Of a stretch of 64,000 nucleotides of DNA, positions 54,192-63,539 are shown in pieces. The notes under the pieces are model-generated. The model searched no databases and was not told where the DNA came from. It was given only the letters and a program-made list of their open reading frames with translations. This stretch comes from Flavobacteriaceae bacterium CG2_30_31_66 (GTDB lineage Bacteria; Bacteroidota; Bacteroidia; Flavobacteriales; Flavobacteriaceae), in contig MNYM01000015.1 in assembly GCA_001873065.1 (NCBI GenBank), positions 62,001 to 126,000 on the forward strand. The letters are read 5' to 3'. Both the position numbers and the translations under genes were made by a program. Numbering within the stretch: the stretch's first letter is position 1; every line of letters starts with the position of its first letter.

Positions 54192-55508
54192 CTAAAAACG
54201 TTTTCTTTTTGCTGCGGCACTTCTGCCTTTTTCAGGAGAAGTTGTTGGTTTATTTGTGTTTGAAAAAGGTTTTTTTCTTGGAGCATTTCCTTCTGATGAT
54301 TTCGTGTTTGAAGGTTTTTTGTTCTTTGCAAAAGAACTTTTACTTTGCGTAGAGGCTCTTTTAGCATCAGCAGTATCAGTAGGTTCAAAACCTTCAACAA
54401 TTTCAGAATTTAATTTCTCTTTGAGTAGTTTTTCTATTTCATTTTGAAATTCAGTTTCTTCACTGCAAACCAATGAAATAGCTTCACCTTCAGCACCTGC
54501 TCTTCCTGTTCTTCCAATTCTGTGCACATAATCTTCAGGTACATTTGGCAATTCATAGTTGATCACATGAGGCAATAATGGAATATCCAAACCACGAGCA
54601 GCAATATCTGTTGCTACTAAAATTTTTATGGAGTTTTCTTTAAAGTTTTTTAGTGCTTTTGTTCTAGCTCCTTGACTTTTATTTCCATGAATGGCTGCAG
54701 CAGAAATTTTCGCTTTAAGCAAACTTTCAGTCAATTTATTGGCTCCATGTTTTGTTCTTGTAAAAATCAATACTTGTTGCCAATCATTGTCAGTAATTAA
54801 TTTGATAGTAAAAGCAGTTTTCTTGTTTTTATCTATTTTATACACTTTGTGAGTTACTTTTACAGCCGTTGAATTTTGAGGTTCAGCAGCTACGGAAACT
54901 GGATTTTTTAAAATTCCTTCCGCCAATTTTCTAATTTCAGGAGAAAAAGTAGCCGAAAACATCAAATTTTGACGTTTTAAAGGCATATAACTGATGAGTT
55001 TATTCAAGTCTCTTGCAAAACCCATATCTAACATTCTGTCTGCTTCATCCAAAATCAATACATCAACTCGTTTGAATGATACTGAATTTTGTTCATGCAA
55101 ATCCAACAACCTTCCTGGAGTTGCCACCAAAATATCTACTCCATTTTTGAGCATTGCTTTTTGTGAAACAATGTTTACACCCCCAAAAACCACTCCTGAT
55201 TTGATGTCAGTATATTTACTATATTCCTTGATATTTTCATATACTTGTGCGGCCAATTCTCTTGTTGGCGTTAAAACCAAAGCACGTAAAGGACCATTTT
55301 TTTGTTGCTTGGTTTCTGTTAAATATTGCAATACAGGCAACGTAAATCCAGCAGTTTTCCCAGTTCCAGTTTGTGCAGATGCCAATACATCTTTACCTTC
55401 TAAAATAATTGGAATTGTTTTTTGTTGTATTGGAGAAGGTGTTGTGTACCCTTTCTCTTCGACTGCTTTTACAAACGCAGCAGCTAATCCTAAAGACTTG
55501 AATGACAT
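54192..55508 (-). CDS. rhlE: DEAD-box RNA helicase, RhlE-like
   Basis: 438 residues: Q motif ([19 protein letters not shown]), Walker [12 protein letters not shown] near 43-53, [12 protein letters not shown] near 150, SAT, and [10 protein letters not shown] in the second RecA domain. The last 60 or so residues are a basic Lys/Ser/Asn-rich tail ([17 protein letters not shown]), typical of RhlE-type helicases of Bacteroidota. Acts in RNA remodelling or cold adaptation. Confidence 0.9.
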   Translation of the reverse strand: MSFKSLGLAAAFVKAVEEKGYTTPSPIQQKTIPIILEGKDVLASAQTGTGKTAGFTLPVLQYLTETKQQKNGPLRALVLTPTRELAAQVYENIKEYSKYTDIKSGVVFGGVNIVSQKAMLKNGVDILVATPGRLLDLHEQNSVSFKRVDVLILDEADRMLDMGFARDLNKLISYMPLKRQNLMFSATFSPEIRKLAEGILKNPVSVAAEPQNSTAVKVTHKVYKIDKNKKTAFTIKLITDNDWQQVLIFTRTKHGANKLTESLLKAKISAAAIHGNKSQGARTKALKNFKENSIKILVATDIAARGLDIPLLPHVINYELPNVPEDYVHRIGRTGRAGAEGEAISLVCSEETEFQNEIEKLLKEKLNSEIVEGFEPTDTADAKRASTQSKSSFAKNKKPSNTKSSEGNAPRKKPFSNTNKPTTSPEKGRSAAAKRKRF

Positions 55509-55626
55509 AAATGATTTTTGAGAAACAACGTTTTTTGTTGTTCTGAATGTGTTGCAAAAGTAGGTTGATTGTTTGTTTTAAATCAATAAATTGTTGTTTT
55601 AAATTTATTTCTACAGAAAAAAGCAC

Positions 55627-55656
55627 AAAAAAAAGAGGTTTTTAAACCTCTTTATT
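55627..55656 (-). terminator. terminator between the YeaQ-type gene and rhlE
   Basis: AAAGAGGTTT / AAACCTCTTT perfect stem with A/T tails, 20 bp after the YeaQ-type stop in minus-strand direction. Confidence 0.7.
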
Positions 55657-55676
55657 ATTTTTACAACGAAAATGAA

Positions 55677-55940
55677 TTATCGTCTTCGATAGGTTCCTCT
55701 TTTAAAAAGACTCAGGATAAACAAAATAAGAATCGCTCCTGAAGCCCCTCTAATAATGTCGCTAAATACGCCACTTCCTATAGATATTCCAAGTTTTCTA
55801 AAAGCCCAAGTTCCTACAAAACTTCCTGCAATTCCAATAATAATACTGATCAATAGTCCATAACCATTGTCACTCATTAATACATCTGCAATATATCCGC
55901 AGATGGCTCCAATGATAATAATGTATAAAATGTTGTCCAT
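55677..55940 (-). CDS. GlsB/YeaQ/YmgE family membrane protein
   Basis: 87 residues with three hydrophobic segments and the glycine-rich pattern GAICGYIADVLM and IIIGIAGSFVGTWAFRKLG of the transglycosylase-associated/stress membrane protein family. The C-terminus is basic (KRGTYRRR). The function is unknown beyond stress-linked expression reported for relatives. Standalone gene. Confidence 0.85.
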   Translation of the reverse strand: MDNILYIIIIGAICGYIADVLMSDNGYGLLISIIIGIAGSFVGTWAFRKLGISIGSGVFSDIIRGASGAILILFILSLFKRGTYRRR

Positions 55941-56062
55941 AATTTAAAAGTTAATTGTTAATTTTATGCTAAATTAATGATAATCAATAGAATTTTATTT
56001 AAAATTATTAAAATTTTTAATAATAACCAAAAAAATTACAAATGCCCACATTAAAAACCCTC

Positions 56063-56960
56063 ATGAAAAAATCTATTTTCTTTTATTTTCTCTCTTTATA
56101 CCTTTTAGTTTCCAAAAACCAACAAGCGCGGTCCAATTTGCACAGGCGTTAAACCAAAAGGAGTTTTTAAAAAAAACTTTACTTTATAAAAAAAATTTTC
56201 ACGTTCTTGTTCATCAGGAATTCGTATGCTAGTATCAACAGACAAAGGGAAATCATCGAAAAACATTGGTTTGTTTGATATGCATGATAATTAGCAGAAT
56301 TGTTATCAACCCAAACAATGCTGATGAAGTTGTTGTGGGCGTTATTGGACATTTGTATTGTTCTAATGAAAAACTTGGAATTCTCAGAACGTTTGATGTC
56401 AGATAAACATGGAAAGAAACTTTTAATATTAACAAAAAACTGAAATCTTTTGATAAAGGCTGTTTCTGTAAGATTTTCAATAAAAATTTACTCAATATTG
56501 AAGTGCATGATTTGGTGTTTCAAACCAAATAAAAACTCCTTATTTTAGTAACTCATGGAGGCAGTTTTTACAAAGCTGAAAATGGAAACCTTTGACTTTT
56601 TAAAAAAAATTTGATGAATAAAAAATGCTATATTTCTCAGATTGAAAGAATTCAAGAAAGAAACAATTGGGTTGAAAAAAAAATGATTGGTCAAAAACTA
56701 TATCTGCCAAAAATGGCGATTCCTTTTTTCTACAAAGGATTCTGGAAAAACCACTGTTTAAATTTTCTCAAATAAATTCGTTCTAAATACAAATACAATC
56801 AATATTGATAAAGGATATAACAAAATTTCTTTTGATGTATCTTTGACTTAAAAAGCGGAAAAATTTTATGAATACGCCAAAAAATAGTAAATTAGACAAG
56901 CTAAAAAATGGAGTTTTTTTATCGCCCAAAAGAAACATATAGATTGTGAAAATTGAAGAT
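56063..56960 (+). pseudogene. decayed BNR/VPS10-type repeat exported protein
   Basis: No open frame spans this 1-kb gap, but fragments of one family are legible in several frames. ATG 56063 gives a signal-like MKKSIFFYFLSLYLL. From 56232 comes VSTDKGKSSKNIGLFDMHD; then, in the next frame from 56296, RIVINPNNADEVVVGVIGHLY followed by a TAA at 56404 and TWKETFNIN. Further on, NKISFDVSL and AEKFYEYAKK resemble the C-terminal module of Bacteroidota sialidase-like/VPS10 repeat proteins. The full family is far longer, so there were internal deletions as well as frameshifts. The identification rests on motif memory. Confidence 0.65.
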
Positions 56961-56987
56961 ATAATATCAACATTTGAAATTAAATAA

Positions 56988-57611
56988 ATGAAAAAAACGA
57001 GCGTAATTTTCTTTTTGTTTTTCTCTTTTTTTACTCATTCACAAACTGATATAAAAAGTTTTTTTGCCCTTTCAAGCTCAAAAAAAAGTTGGGTTTTGTG
57101 GCATCCGTTTCAAGCAAAAAAAGCCTATAAAATTTCTGTTGAAGTAACAAGAATTTCGGATTCTATTTGCAAAACAGACCTTTTGGATGGTGATGCTTCT
57201 GGAGGTCAAGTAGATGCTTTTAGGCATGCGTATTGGATGGCAAGATTGCGTCAAGAAATAGGAAAATCTGCAGCAAAATCTCTTGGAAAAGCGCATGAAA
57301 AAGAAAACTATTTGATGTACAAAAAAAATAAAAAAGAAGACGGAATTTTACCTGACGAAATTTCCTCAGAAATGGATTTATACAATAATAATATAGGTTT
57401 GTCACTGATTTCAAAAAATAGCGATATTTCAAAAACAGGATTGATATACAGAGTGATAAATGCCATTCATGAAGGAAAAATGAAAATCATCAAAAAAGAT
57501 ATTTATGGAAACTTTTTAACTTGTGAAAACAGCATCATTTCAAATGTTGATTTAAAGGGAACATGGAAAAACAACAAGTGTTTGGTGTCTTCAAGTCAAA
57601 TTTCTTTATGA
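56988..57611 (+). CDS. DUF6973-like exported protein
   Basis: 207 residues with a signal peptide (1-18, ending FTHSQ). The central DGDASGGQVDAFRHAYWMARLRQEIG motif, with DAFRHAYW, matches DUF6973, a Bacteroidota exported domain of unknown function; GKAHEKENY supplies another conserved His and Glu. It is downstream of a decayed gene with no clear promoter of its own. Codon use and base composition look like the neighbours. Confidence 0.7.
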   Translation: MKKTSVIFFLFFSFFTHSQTDIKSFFALSSSKKSWVLWHPFQAKKAYKISVEVTRISDSICKTDLLDGDASGGQVDAFRHAYWMARLRQEIGKSAAKSLGKAHEKENYLMYKKNKKEDGILPDEISSEMDLYNNNIGLSLISKNSDISKTGLIYRVINAIHEGKMKIIKKDIYGNFLTCENSIISNVDLKGTWKNNKCLVSSSQISL

Positions 57612-57664
57612 TAATTTAAAGGTTTCTTAAAGTTATATCTGTTTAAAATTCACAACATTTGCTT

Positions 57665-59335
57665 ATGAATTTTTATCTTCAGAAAAATATAAAATTTAAC
57701 AAAAAAGAATACACTATTATTCTTGTTTTAGTGCTTTGTTTACCAATGTATTTATACAATACTTTTTTAGATTTTTATATTGACGATGCCGCTTTGTATG
57801 CCCTATTAAGTAAAAACATGTTGCAATCTGGAGATTTTTTTTCATTGATTCATAATCATAAAGATTGGTTAGATAAACCACATTTTCCATTTTGGATTAC
57901 GATATTTTTTTATAAAATAATGGGAGTCAAATCTTTTTCGTATATGTTGCCGATAACATTGGCAATCTTTACTTCATTTTTATACACCTATAAATTTGCC
58001 AATAAATATTACGACAAAAAAACTGCTTTGCTAAGTGTTTTTATTTTAGCAACTTCCCAATATGTTTTTTTAGCAAGTACCGAAGGCAGAATTGAACCTT
58101 ATATTATGCTTTCAATAATTGCCGCTGTATATCATTTTGACAAGGGATTTTTTGAAAAAAAGACAATCCACTTAGTTTTGATGACAATATTTGTTGCTAT
58201 CGCAATTATGACAAAAGGAGTTTTTATTGTTATTGCTATTTTTGGGGCTATTTTTGGACATTTTTTTTTCGAAAAATATAGCATTAAAAACCTATTAAAT
58301 TGGAGATGGGTATTCATTTTTAGCCTAATTATCCTATTTATTTTGCCAGAAATTATTGCTTTGTATATTCAATATGATCGAAATTCAAGTGAAAACTTCT
58401 TTGAAGAAAAAACAGTGTCAGCCCTCAAATGGTTTTTATGGGATAGTCAATTTAGTAGGCTTATAAATTCAGGAATCATCACTAGAGCAAATGGCAACCC
58501 TTTTTTCTTTTTACACACATTAATATGGGCTTTTTTCCCATGGGCAATTGTATTATATTTTACTTTTTTCATAAAAATAAAGCAAATAGTACACAAGAAA
58601 GTAACAACAGAAATGTACACTTTTTTTGGAGGTTTTTTAATGCTAATTATTTTTTCAATTTCAAAATTTCAGCTACCACACTACATATCAATCGTTTTTC
58701 CTTTTTTCTCTATTTTAATTGCCGGTAATCTGGGAGTAAGTTTTTCTAAAGCTCAACAAGTAATTATCAATTATTCCCAAATTATTTTTATCTTTTTTGG
58801 AATCTTTCTAATTCTATTCCTGTCGATAATTTCAAAGAACGGATTTCAAATTGCAGCTTTTAGTATAATTGTGTTTGTTTTAAATTGTTTGTATTTGTTT
58901 AAAAAAAAATTAAGTAATTCATTGAAATTGATTTTTTTATCAGGAAGCACTGCTATTCTTGTTAATTTTTACTTTAGTCTAACCATTTTTCCAAAGATTA
59001 TTGAATATAAAGGAGGAATCAACGCTGCAAAATATCTTAATAAAACAAGCAAACCAAAACTGGTTGCAACAATTGGCAAAGTCCCAAATTTATTTGATTT
59101 TTACAGTGATTCAAACACCATAAAGTATAAAAAGATTGATGAAAATATTGTTATAAATGCAGATTTTGTATTAACCCATCTTGCTGATAGTATTTCTAAA
59201 AGTATTGTTTTAAAAGATTATGAAGTCGTTAAAATATTTCCTCATTACGATTCAGAAAACATTGATCTTTATTTTTTGAATCCAACCAAAAGAAACAAAC
59301 ATCTTTCAGAATTTATTCTTTATAAGAGAAAATAA
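57665..59335 (+). CDS. GT39/ArnT-like membrane glycosyltransferase
   Basis: 556 residues from ATG 57665 (a TTG two codons upstream also opens the frame). A GT-C fold: about 10 membrane helices, and the first extracytoplasmic loop has FYIDDAALYALLSKNML with the catalytic acidic pair, then WLDKPHFPFW. It is a polyprenyl-phosphate-sugar-dependent transferase of the PMT/ArnT superfamily, acting outside the membrane on lipid A or proteins. The acceptor is not known. Standalone, 54 bp after DUF6973. Confidence 0.87.
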   Translation: MNFYLQKNIKFNKKEYTIILVLVLCLPMYLYNTFLDFYIDDAALYALLSKNMLQSGDFFSLIHNHKDWLDKPHFPFWITIFFYKIMGVKSFSYMLPITLAIFTSFLYTYKFANKYYDKKTALLSVFILATSQYVFLASTEGRIEPYIMLSIIAAVYHFDKGFFEKKTIHLVLMTIFVAIAIMTKGVFIVIAIFGAIFGHFFFEKYSIKNLLNWRWVFIFSLIILFILPEIIALYIQYDRNSSENFFEEKTVSALKWFLWDSQFSRLINSGIITRANGNPFFFLHTLIWAFFPWAIVLYFTFFIKIKQIVHKKVTTEMYTFFGGFLMLIIFSISKFQLPHYISIVFPFFSILIAGNLGVSFSKAQQVIINYSQIIFIFFGIFLILFLSIISKNGFQIAAFSIIVFVLNCLYLFKKKLSNSLKLIFLSGSTAILVNFYFSLTIFPKIIEYKGGINAAKYLNKTSKPKLVATIGKVPNLFDFYSDSNTIKYKKIDENIVINADFVLTHLADSISKSIVLKDYEVVKIFPHYDSENIDLYFLNPTKRNKHLSEFILYKRK

Positions 59336-59383
59336 TTTTTTATTTAAAAACATTCTAAATATTTTCGAAAACGTTGTAATTTC

Positions 59384-59415
59384 TTTGAAAAACAATTCGA
59401 TTAGCTGTATTTTTG
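59384..59415 (+). promoter_or_regulatory. promoter of the sdh operon
   Basis: TTTG at 59384-59387 and -7 TATTTTTG at 59408-59415 with a 20-bp spacer, 25 bp before the sdhC ATG. Confidence 0.55.
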
Positions 59416-59440
59416 TAATCAAAATTTTAATTAAAATACA

Positions 59441-60115
59441 ATGAGCGGATTTTTAAAATCTTCAATAGGAAGAAAAGTAGCAATGTCACTTTCAGCCCTC
59501 TTCTTAATGGTATTCTTATTGCAACACTTTTTTATTAATAGTTTATCGGTTTTTAGTCCTGAATTGTTCAACGAGGTTTCTCATTTTATGGGTACTAATC
59601 CTTTGGTTCAATTTGCTTTACAACCGGTACTAATATTTGGTGTTGTTTTCCATTTTATAATGGGGTTTATCCTTGAAATCAAAAACAACAAAGCAAGGCA
59701 GGTATCGTATGCTAAAAATAACGGCGGTGCGAATTCTTCTTGGATGAGCAGAAATATGATTTGGACTGGTGGTGCGATTTTGTTATTTATTATTTTACAC
59801 TTTATTGATTTTTGGATTCCAGAAATCAATACAAAATATATTTTAGGTGACATGTCTGGAACGAAGGAGGGTTTGGAAGGTTTAAGATATTATGAGGAAT
59901 TGACTCACAAATTTGAAAACCCTCTAAGAGTTGGAGTCTATGCAATCGCATTTGTGTTTTTAGGTTTGCATTTGGCGCATGGATTTACATCCGCTTTTCA
60001 ATCTGTTGGAGCAGCTTCTTTAAGAAAAAAACTTGCAAATGTTGGAAAAGCGTATTCAATCATCATTCCTTTAGGGTTTATTATAATCGCTTTGTTTCAC
60101 CATTTTAACCATTAA
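59441..60115 (+). CDS. sdhC: succinate dehydrogenase cytochrome b subunit
   Basis: 224 residues with five membrane helices of the single-subunit diheme type (class B, like Wolinella FrdC and Bacillus SdhC). Histidines that could bind the hemes are in LQHFFINSL, HFIMGFI, LHFIDFW and HLAHGF. Membrane anchor and quinone site for SdhAB. sdhA starts 9 bp later. Confidence 0.93.
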   Translation: MSGFLKSSIGRKVAMSLSALFLMVFLLQHFFINSLSVFSPELFNEVSHFMGTNPLVQFALQPVLIFGVVFHFIMGFILEIKNNKARQVSYAKNNGGANSSWMSRNMIWTGGAILLFIILHFIDFWIPEINTKYILGDMSGTKEGLEGLRYYEELTHKFENPLRVGVYAIAFVFLGLHLAHGFTSAFQSVGAASLRKKLANVGKAYSIIIPLGFIIIALFHHFNH

Positions 60116-60124
60116 TTTTGCATT

Positions 60125-62122
60125 ATGACTTTAAATTCAAAAATACCTCAAGGTCCATTAAAGGATAAATGGACAGATTATAAAAATAAAATTAACTTGG
60201 TAAATCCTGCAAATAAACGTCATATTGATGTGATTGTAGTTGGAACGGGTTTGGCTGGTGGTTCGGCATCTGCAACTTTGGCAGAATTGGGCTACAATGT
60301 AAAAACTTTTTGTTATCAAGATTCTCCAAGAAGAGCGCACTCAATTGCTGCTCAAGGCGGAATCAATGCTGCAAAAAACTATCAAGGAGATGGAGACTCA
60401 ACCTATAGATTATTTTATGATACTGTAAAAGGAGGAGATTATCGTTCAAGAGAGGCAAACGTATATAGATTGGCAGAAGTTTCTGCAAATATCATTGATC
60501 AATGTGTGGCACAAGGAGTTCCTTTTGCTCGTGATTATGGCGGATTATTAGACAACCGTTCTTTTGGTGGAGTGCTAGTTTCTAGAACTTTTTATGCAAA
60601 AGGGCAAACAGGTCAGCAATTATTATTGGGTGCTTATTCTGCAATGAATAGACAAATAGCTCGTGGAAAAATTGAAATGTTCAATAGACACGAAATGTTG
60701 GACTTGGTTGTTGTTGATGGAAAAGCAAGAGGAATTATCGCACGTAATTTAGTGACTGGCGAGATAGAACGTCATGCTGCTCATGCAGTTGTGATTGCCT
60801 CTGGAGGTTATGGAAACGTATATTTCTTATCAACTAATGCGATGGGTTCAAATGCCACAGCTGCCTGGAAAGTACATAAAAAAGGAGCGTATTTTGCAAA
60901 CCCTTGTTTCACACAAATTCATCCGACGTGCATCCCGCGTTCAGGAGATTATCAATCAAAACTTACGTTGATGTCTGAATCACTTAGAAATGACGGACGA
61001 ATCTGGGTTCCGAAAAGTTTGGAAGATGCAAAAGCAATTAGAGATAGAAGCAAAAAACCAACAGAATTAACAGAAGACCAAAGAGACTACTTCCTAGAAA
61101 GACGTTATCCTGCATTTGGTAATCTAGTACCAAGAGACGTTGCCTCTAGAGCAGCAAAAGAAAGATGTGATGCTGGTTTTGGTGTAAATGCAACTGGTGA
61201 AGCTGTGTTTTTAGATTTCGCTGCTTCTTTTGAAAGATATGGTCAAGAACAAGCAAAGATTCATAATTTGGTAAATCCAACCAATGAAAAAATTATCGAA
61301 TTAGGGCAAAAAATTGTGGAGGCAAAATATGGAAATTTATTTCAGATGTATGAAAAAATCATCGATGAAAATCCCTATGAAACACCAATGATGATTTATC
61401 CAGCAGTACATTATACTATGGGAGGAATTTGGGTCGATTATAATTTAATGACCACAATTCCAGGTTGTTATGCTATTGGTGAGGCTAACTTTTCAGACCA
61501 CGGAGCCAATAGATTAGGTGCTTCTGCGTTGATGCAAGGTTTGGCAGATGGTTATTTTGTGTTGCCTTATACAATTGGAGATTATTTAGCAGATGATATT
61601 CGAACAGGAAAAATATCTTCAGAAACCCCAGAATTTGATGAAGCAGAAAAATCAGTAAAAGATCGCATTGATTTCTTTATCAATAATAAAGGAACTCATT
61701 CCGTAGATTATTACCACAAAAAGTTAGGAAAAATCATGTGGGATAAATGTGGAATGTCAAGAAACGAAAAAGAATTAAAAGAAGCTATTGAAGAAATTTC
61801 GGCTTTGAGAAAAGATTTTTGGCAAAACGTTTCTGTGCCAGGTTCAGACAAACAATTTAATGAAGAGTTGGCTAAAGCAGGTAGAGTGGCGGATTTCTTA
61901 GAATTGGGTGAATTGTTTGCAAAAGATGCTTTGGAAAGAGAAGAATCTGCAGGAGGTCACTTTAGAGAAGAACACCAAACTGCCGAAGGTGAAGCACAAA
62001 GAAGACCTGAATTTCAATACGTGTCAGCTTGGGAATACAAAGGCGAACCAAAAGAGGCTTTGTTGCACAAAGAAGTCTTAGAATACGAGAATATTGAAGT
62101 AAAAGAAAGAAGTTATAAATAA
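60125..62122 (+). CDS. sdhA: succinate dehydrogenase/fumarate reductase flavoprotein subunit
   Basis: 665 residues that oxidise succinate to fumarate. The Rossmann motif [19 protein letters not shown] is near 36-54; the FAD-linking His is in [15 protein letters not shown] near 74, and the catalytic HPTCI and ARG residues are present. GGIWVDYN and [21 protein letters not shown] complete the FAD site. The length fits the Bacteroidota class B flavoprotein. TAATTTTG ends 4 nt before the ATG, overlapping the sdhC stop; it may be chance. Confidence 0.96.
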   Translation: MTLNSKIPQGPLKDKWTDYKNKINLVNPANKRHIDVIVVGTGLAGGSASATLAELGYNVKTFCYQDSPRRAHSIAAQGGINAAKNYQGDGDSTYRLFYDTVKGGDYRSREANVYRLAEVSANIIDQCVAQGVPFARDYGGLLDNRSFGGVLVSRTFYAKGQTGQQLLLGAYSAMNRQIARGKIEMFNRHEMLDLVVVDGKARGIIARNLVTGEIERHAAHAVVIASGGYGNVYFLSTNAMGSNATAAWKVHKKGAYFANPCFTQIHPTCIPRSGDYQSKLTLMSESLRNDGRIWVPKSLEDAKAIRDRSKKPTELTEDQRDYFLERRYPAFGNLVPRDVASRAAKERCDAGFGVNATGEAVFLDFAASFERYGQEQAKIHNLVNPTNEKIIELGQKIVEAKYGNLFQMYEKIIDENPYETPMMIYPAVHYTMGGIWVDYNLMTTIPGCYAIGEANFSDHGANRLGASALMQGLADGYFVLPYTIGDYLADDIRTGKISSETPEFDEAEKSVKDRIDFFINNKGTHSVDYYHKKLGKIMWDKCGMSRNEKELKEAIEEISALRKDFWQNVSVPGSDKQFNEELAKAGRVADFLELGELFAKDALEREESAGGHFREEHQTAEGEAQRRPEFQYVSAWEYKGEPKEALLHKEVLEYENIEVKERSYK

Positions 62123-62133
62123 TATAGTTGTTG

Positions 62134-62279
62134 GTTTGTAGTTGATAGTTTTTGGAAATAATAATGAATCGTTTGTAGTTGACAGTTTTTGGTAAAAAAA
62201 TGAAAAACAAACACCTTACAACTAATCTCACTAACTAATATTCAAGGACTAATCACCAATAACCAACAACCAAAAACTA
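62134..62279. repeat. short direct and inverted repeats between sdhA and sdhB
   Basis: A 22-bp direct repeat with one mismatch (62134-62155, 62171-62192) of the form GTTTGTAGTTGAYAGTTTTTGG, and a partial inverted copy (62263-62279, complement of TAGTTTTTGGTTGTTGG). The 163-bp gap has no gene. Confidence 0.55.
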
Positions 62280-62285
62280 ATAAAA

Positions 62286-63026
62286 ATGAATTTAACATTA
62301 AAAATTTGGAGACAAAAAGACGCTCGTTCAAAGGGTCAAATGGTCGACTATAAAGTTACTGAAATTTCAGAACACATGTCTTTCTTAGAAATGATGGACG
62401 TTTTAAACGAGCAATTAATCAATAAAGGTGAAGAGCCTGTTTCTTTCGACCACGATTGTCGTGAAGGAATTTGTGGAAGTTGCTCAATGTTTATCAATGG
62501 GGAAGCCCATGGTCCTGACAGACGTGTAACTACCTGCCAATTGCACATGAGAATGTTTCACGATGGAGAAACTATCACCATTGAACCTTGGAGAGCCACA
62601 GCATTTCCTGTGATTAAAGACTTAATTGTTGACAGATCTGCTTTTGATAGAATTCAACATGCAGGTGGTTATATTTCTGTAAATACTTCAGGAAATACCC
62701 AAGATGCAAATGCAATTCCAATTTCCAAACAGGCAGCAGATACTGCTATGGATGCAGCAACTTGTATTGGTTGTGGTGCTTGCGTAGCCTCCTGTAAAAA
62801 CTCATCAGCAATGCTATTTGTGGGTGCAAAAGTATCACAATACGCATTGTTGCCACAAGGTCAGGTGGAAGCTGCTACCCGTGTTAAAAACATGGTTGCG
62901 CAAATGGATTTAGAAGGTTTTGGAAACTGCACTAATACTGGCGCTTGCGAAGTGGAATGTCCTAAAGGAATTTCATTGGATGTGATTGCAAGAATGAATA
63001 GAGAATTGATGAAAGCGTCTGTGTAA
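62286..63026 (+). CDS. sdhB: succinate dehydrogenase iron-sulfur subunit
   Basis: 246 residues. The N-terminal plant-type ferredoxin domain has 2Fe-2S ligands in CREGICGSC and TTCQLH; the C-terminal domain carries [14 protein letters not shown] and [13 protein letters not shown] for the 4Fe-4S and 3Fe-4S clusters. Connects SdhA to the SdhC hemes. The 163-bp gap to sdhA is unusually long for the operon but has no terminator. Confidence 0.96.
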   Translation: MNLTLKIWRQKDARSKGQMVDYKVTEISEHMSFLEMMDVLNEQLINKGEEPVSFDHDCREGICGSCSMFINGEAHGPDRRVTTCQLHMRMFHDGETITIEPWRATAFPVIKDLIVDRSAFDRIQHAGGYISVNTSGNTQDANAIPISKQAADTAMDAATCIGCGACVASCKNSSAMLFVGAKVSQYALLPQGQVEAATRVKNMVAQMDLEGFGNCTNTGACEVECPKGISLDVIARMNRELMKASV

Positions 63027-63046
63027 AAATCTATTATAATTTTTAT

Positions 63047-63080
63047 AAAAAACCCAAAACACATTTGTTTTGGGTTTTTT
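63047..63080 (+). terminator. terminator of the sdh operon
   Basis: A 15-bp stem AAAAAACCCAAAACA with its complement over a very short loop, ending in a T run. Confidence 0.88.
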
Positions 63081-63214
63081 AGTTTCATTTTGTTTTTTAA
63101 AGACAAAAACTTGACGGCAAGATTTTTTTTGTTATTTGTAGGTTGTAAGAATACTATTTAAAACCTAAAATTTATGAAGCCACATATCTTTTGAAATTTT
63201 TTTATATCTAAAAT

Positions 63215-63435
63215 ATGAAACATATCTTCTGTTCTCTTCTTTATATCTATTTTTTTACTCTCAAAATTTTGAAAATGGAGTTGTTATTTATGAGCTATCA
63301 ATTAGAACTGATTCTTTTAAGAAAACGGATTCGATGAAAGATATTGTAAATATGTTGATGTCAAATCAAAAAAAAATAAAGGGTTTTGAAATGAATATTT
63401 TAAAAATGAAGATATATTCAAATAAATTTTACTAA
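63215..63435 (+). pseudogene. GLPGLI-family exported protein, remnant
   Basis: ATG 63215 opens a signal-like MKHIFCSLLYIYFFT. After a frame change, SQNFENGVVIYELSIRTD and MKDIVNMLMSNQKK read from 63259 to a TAA at 63433, the N-terminus expected of GLPGLI proteins. The usual 200-plus residue body and the GLPGLI motif are gone. The family identification is from pattern memory. Confidence 0.55.
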
Positions 63436-63448
63436 TGTAATATAACCT

Positions 63449-63535
63449 CTAACAGGTATTGTAAAAGACAGCCTTCAAAATCCGTTGTCGTATGCAAATG
63501 TGTTGGCAAAACCCAAAGAAGTTTCTAAAAAATAG
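63449..63535 (+). pseudogene. carboxypeptidase-regulatory-like domain fragment
   Basis: 28 codons read LTGIVKDSLQNPLSYANVLAKP, the first strands of the carboxypeptidase-regulatory-like domain that opens many Bacteroidota outer-membrane proteins, then stop. In intact genomes such a gene often follows a GLPGLI gene (recalled), so both remnants fit one decayed pair. Confidence 0.55.
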
Positions 63536-63539
63536 TCAA

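Noticed and set aside
56253..56495. 80-codon minus-strand frame in the decayed region
   Set aside because: Opposes legible plus-strand BNR/VPS10 fragments and has no start context or recognisable motif.
62134..62279. CRISPR-like array between sdhA and sdhB
   Set aside because: Only two direct copies, 15 bp between them, no uniform spacers and no cas genes in the window.
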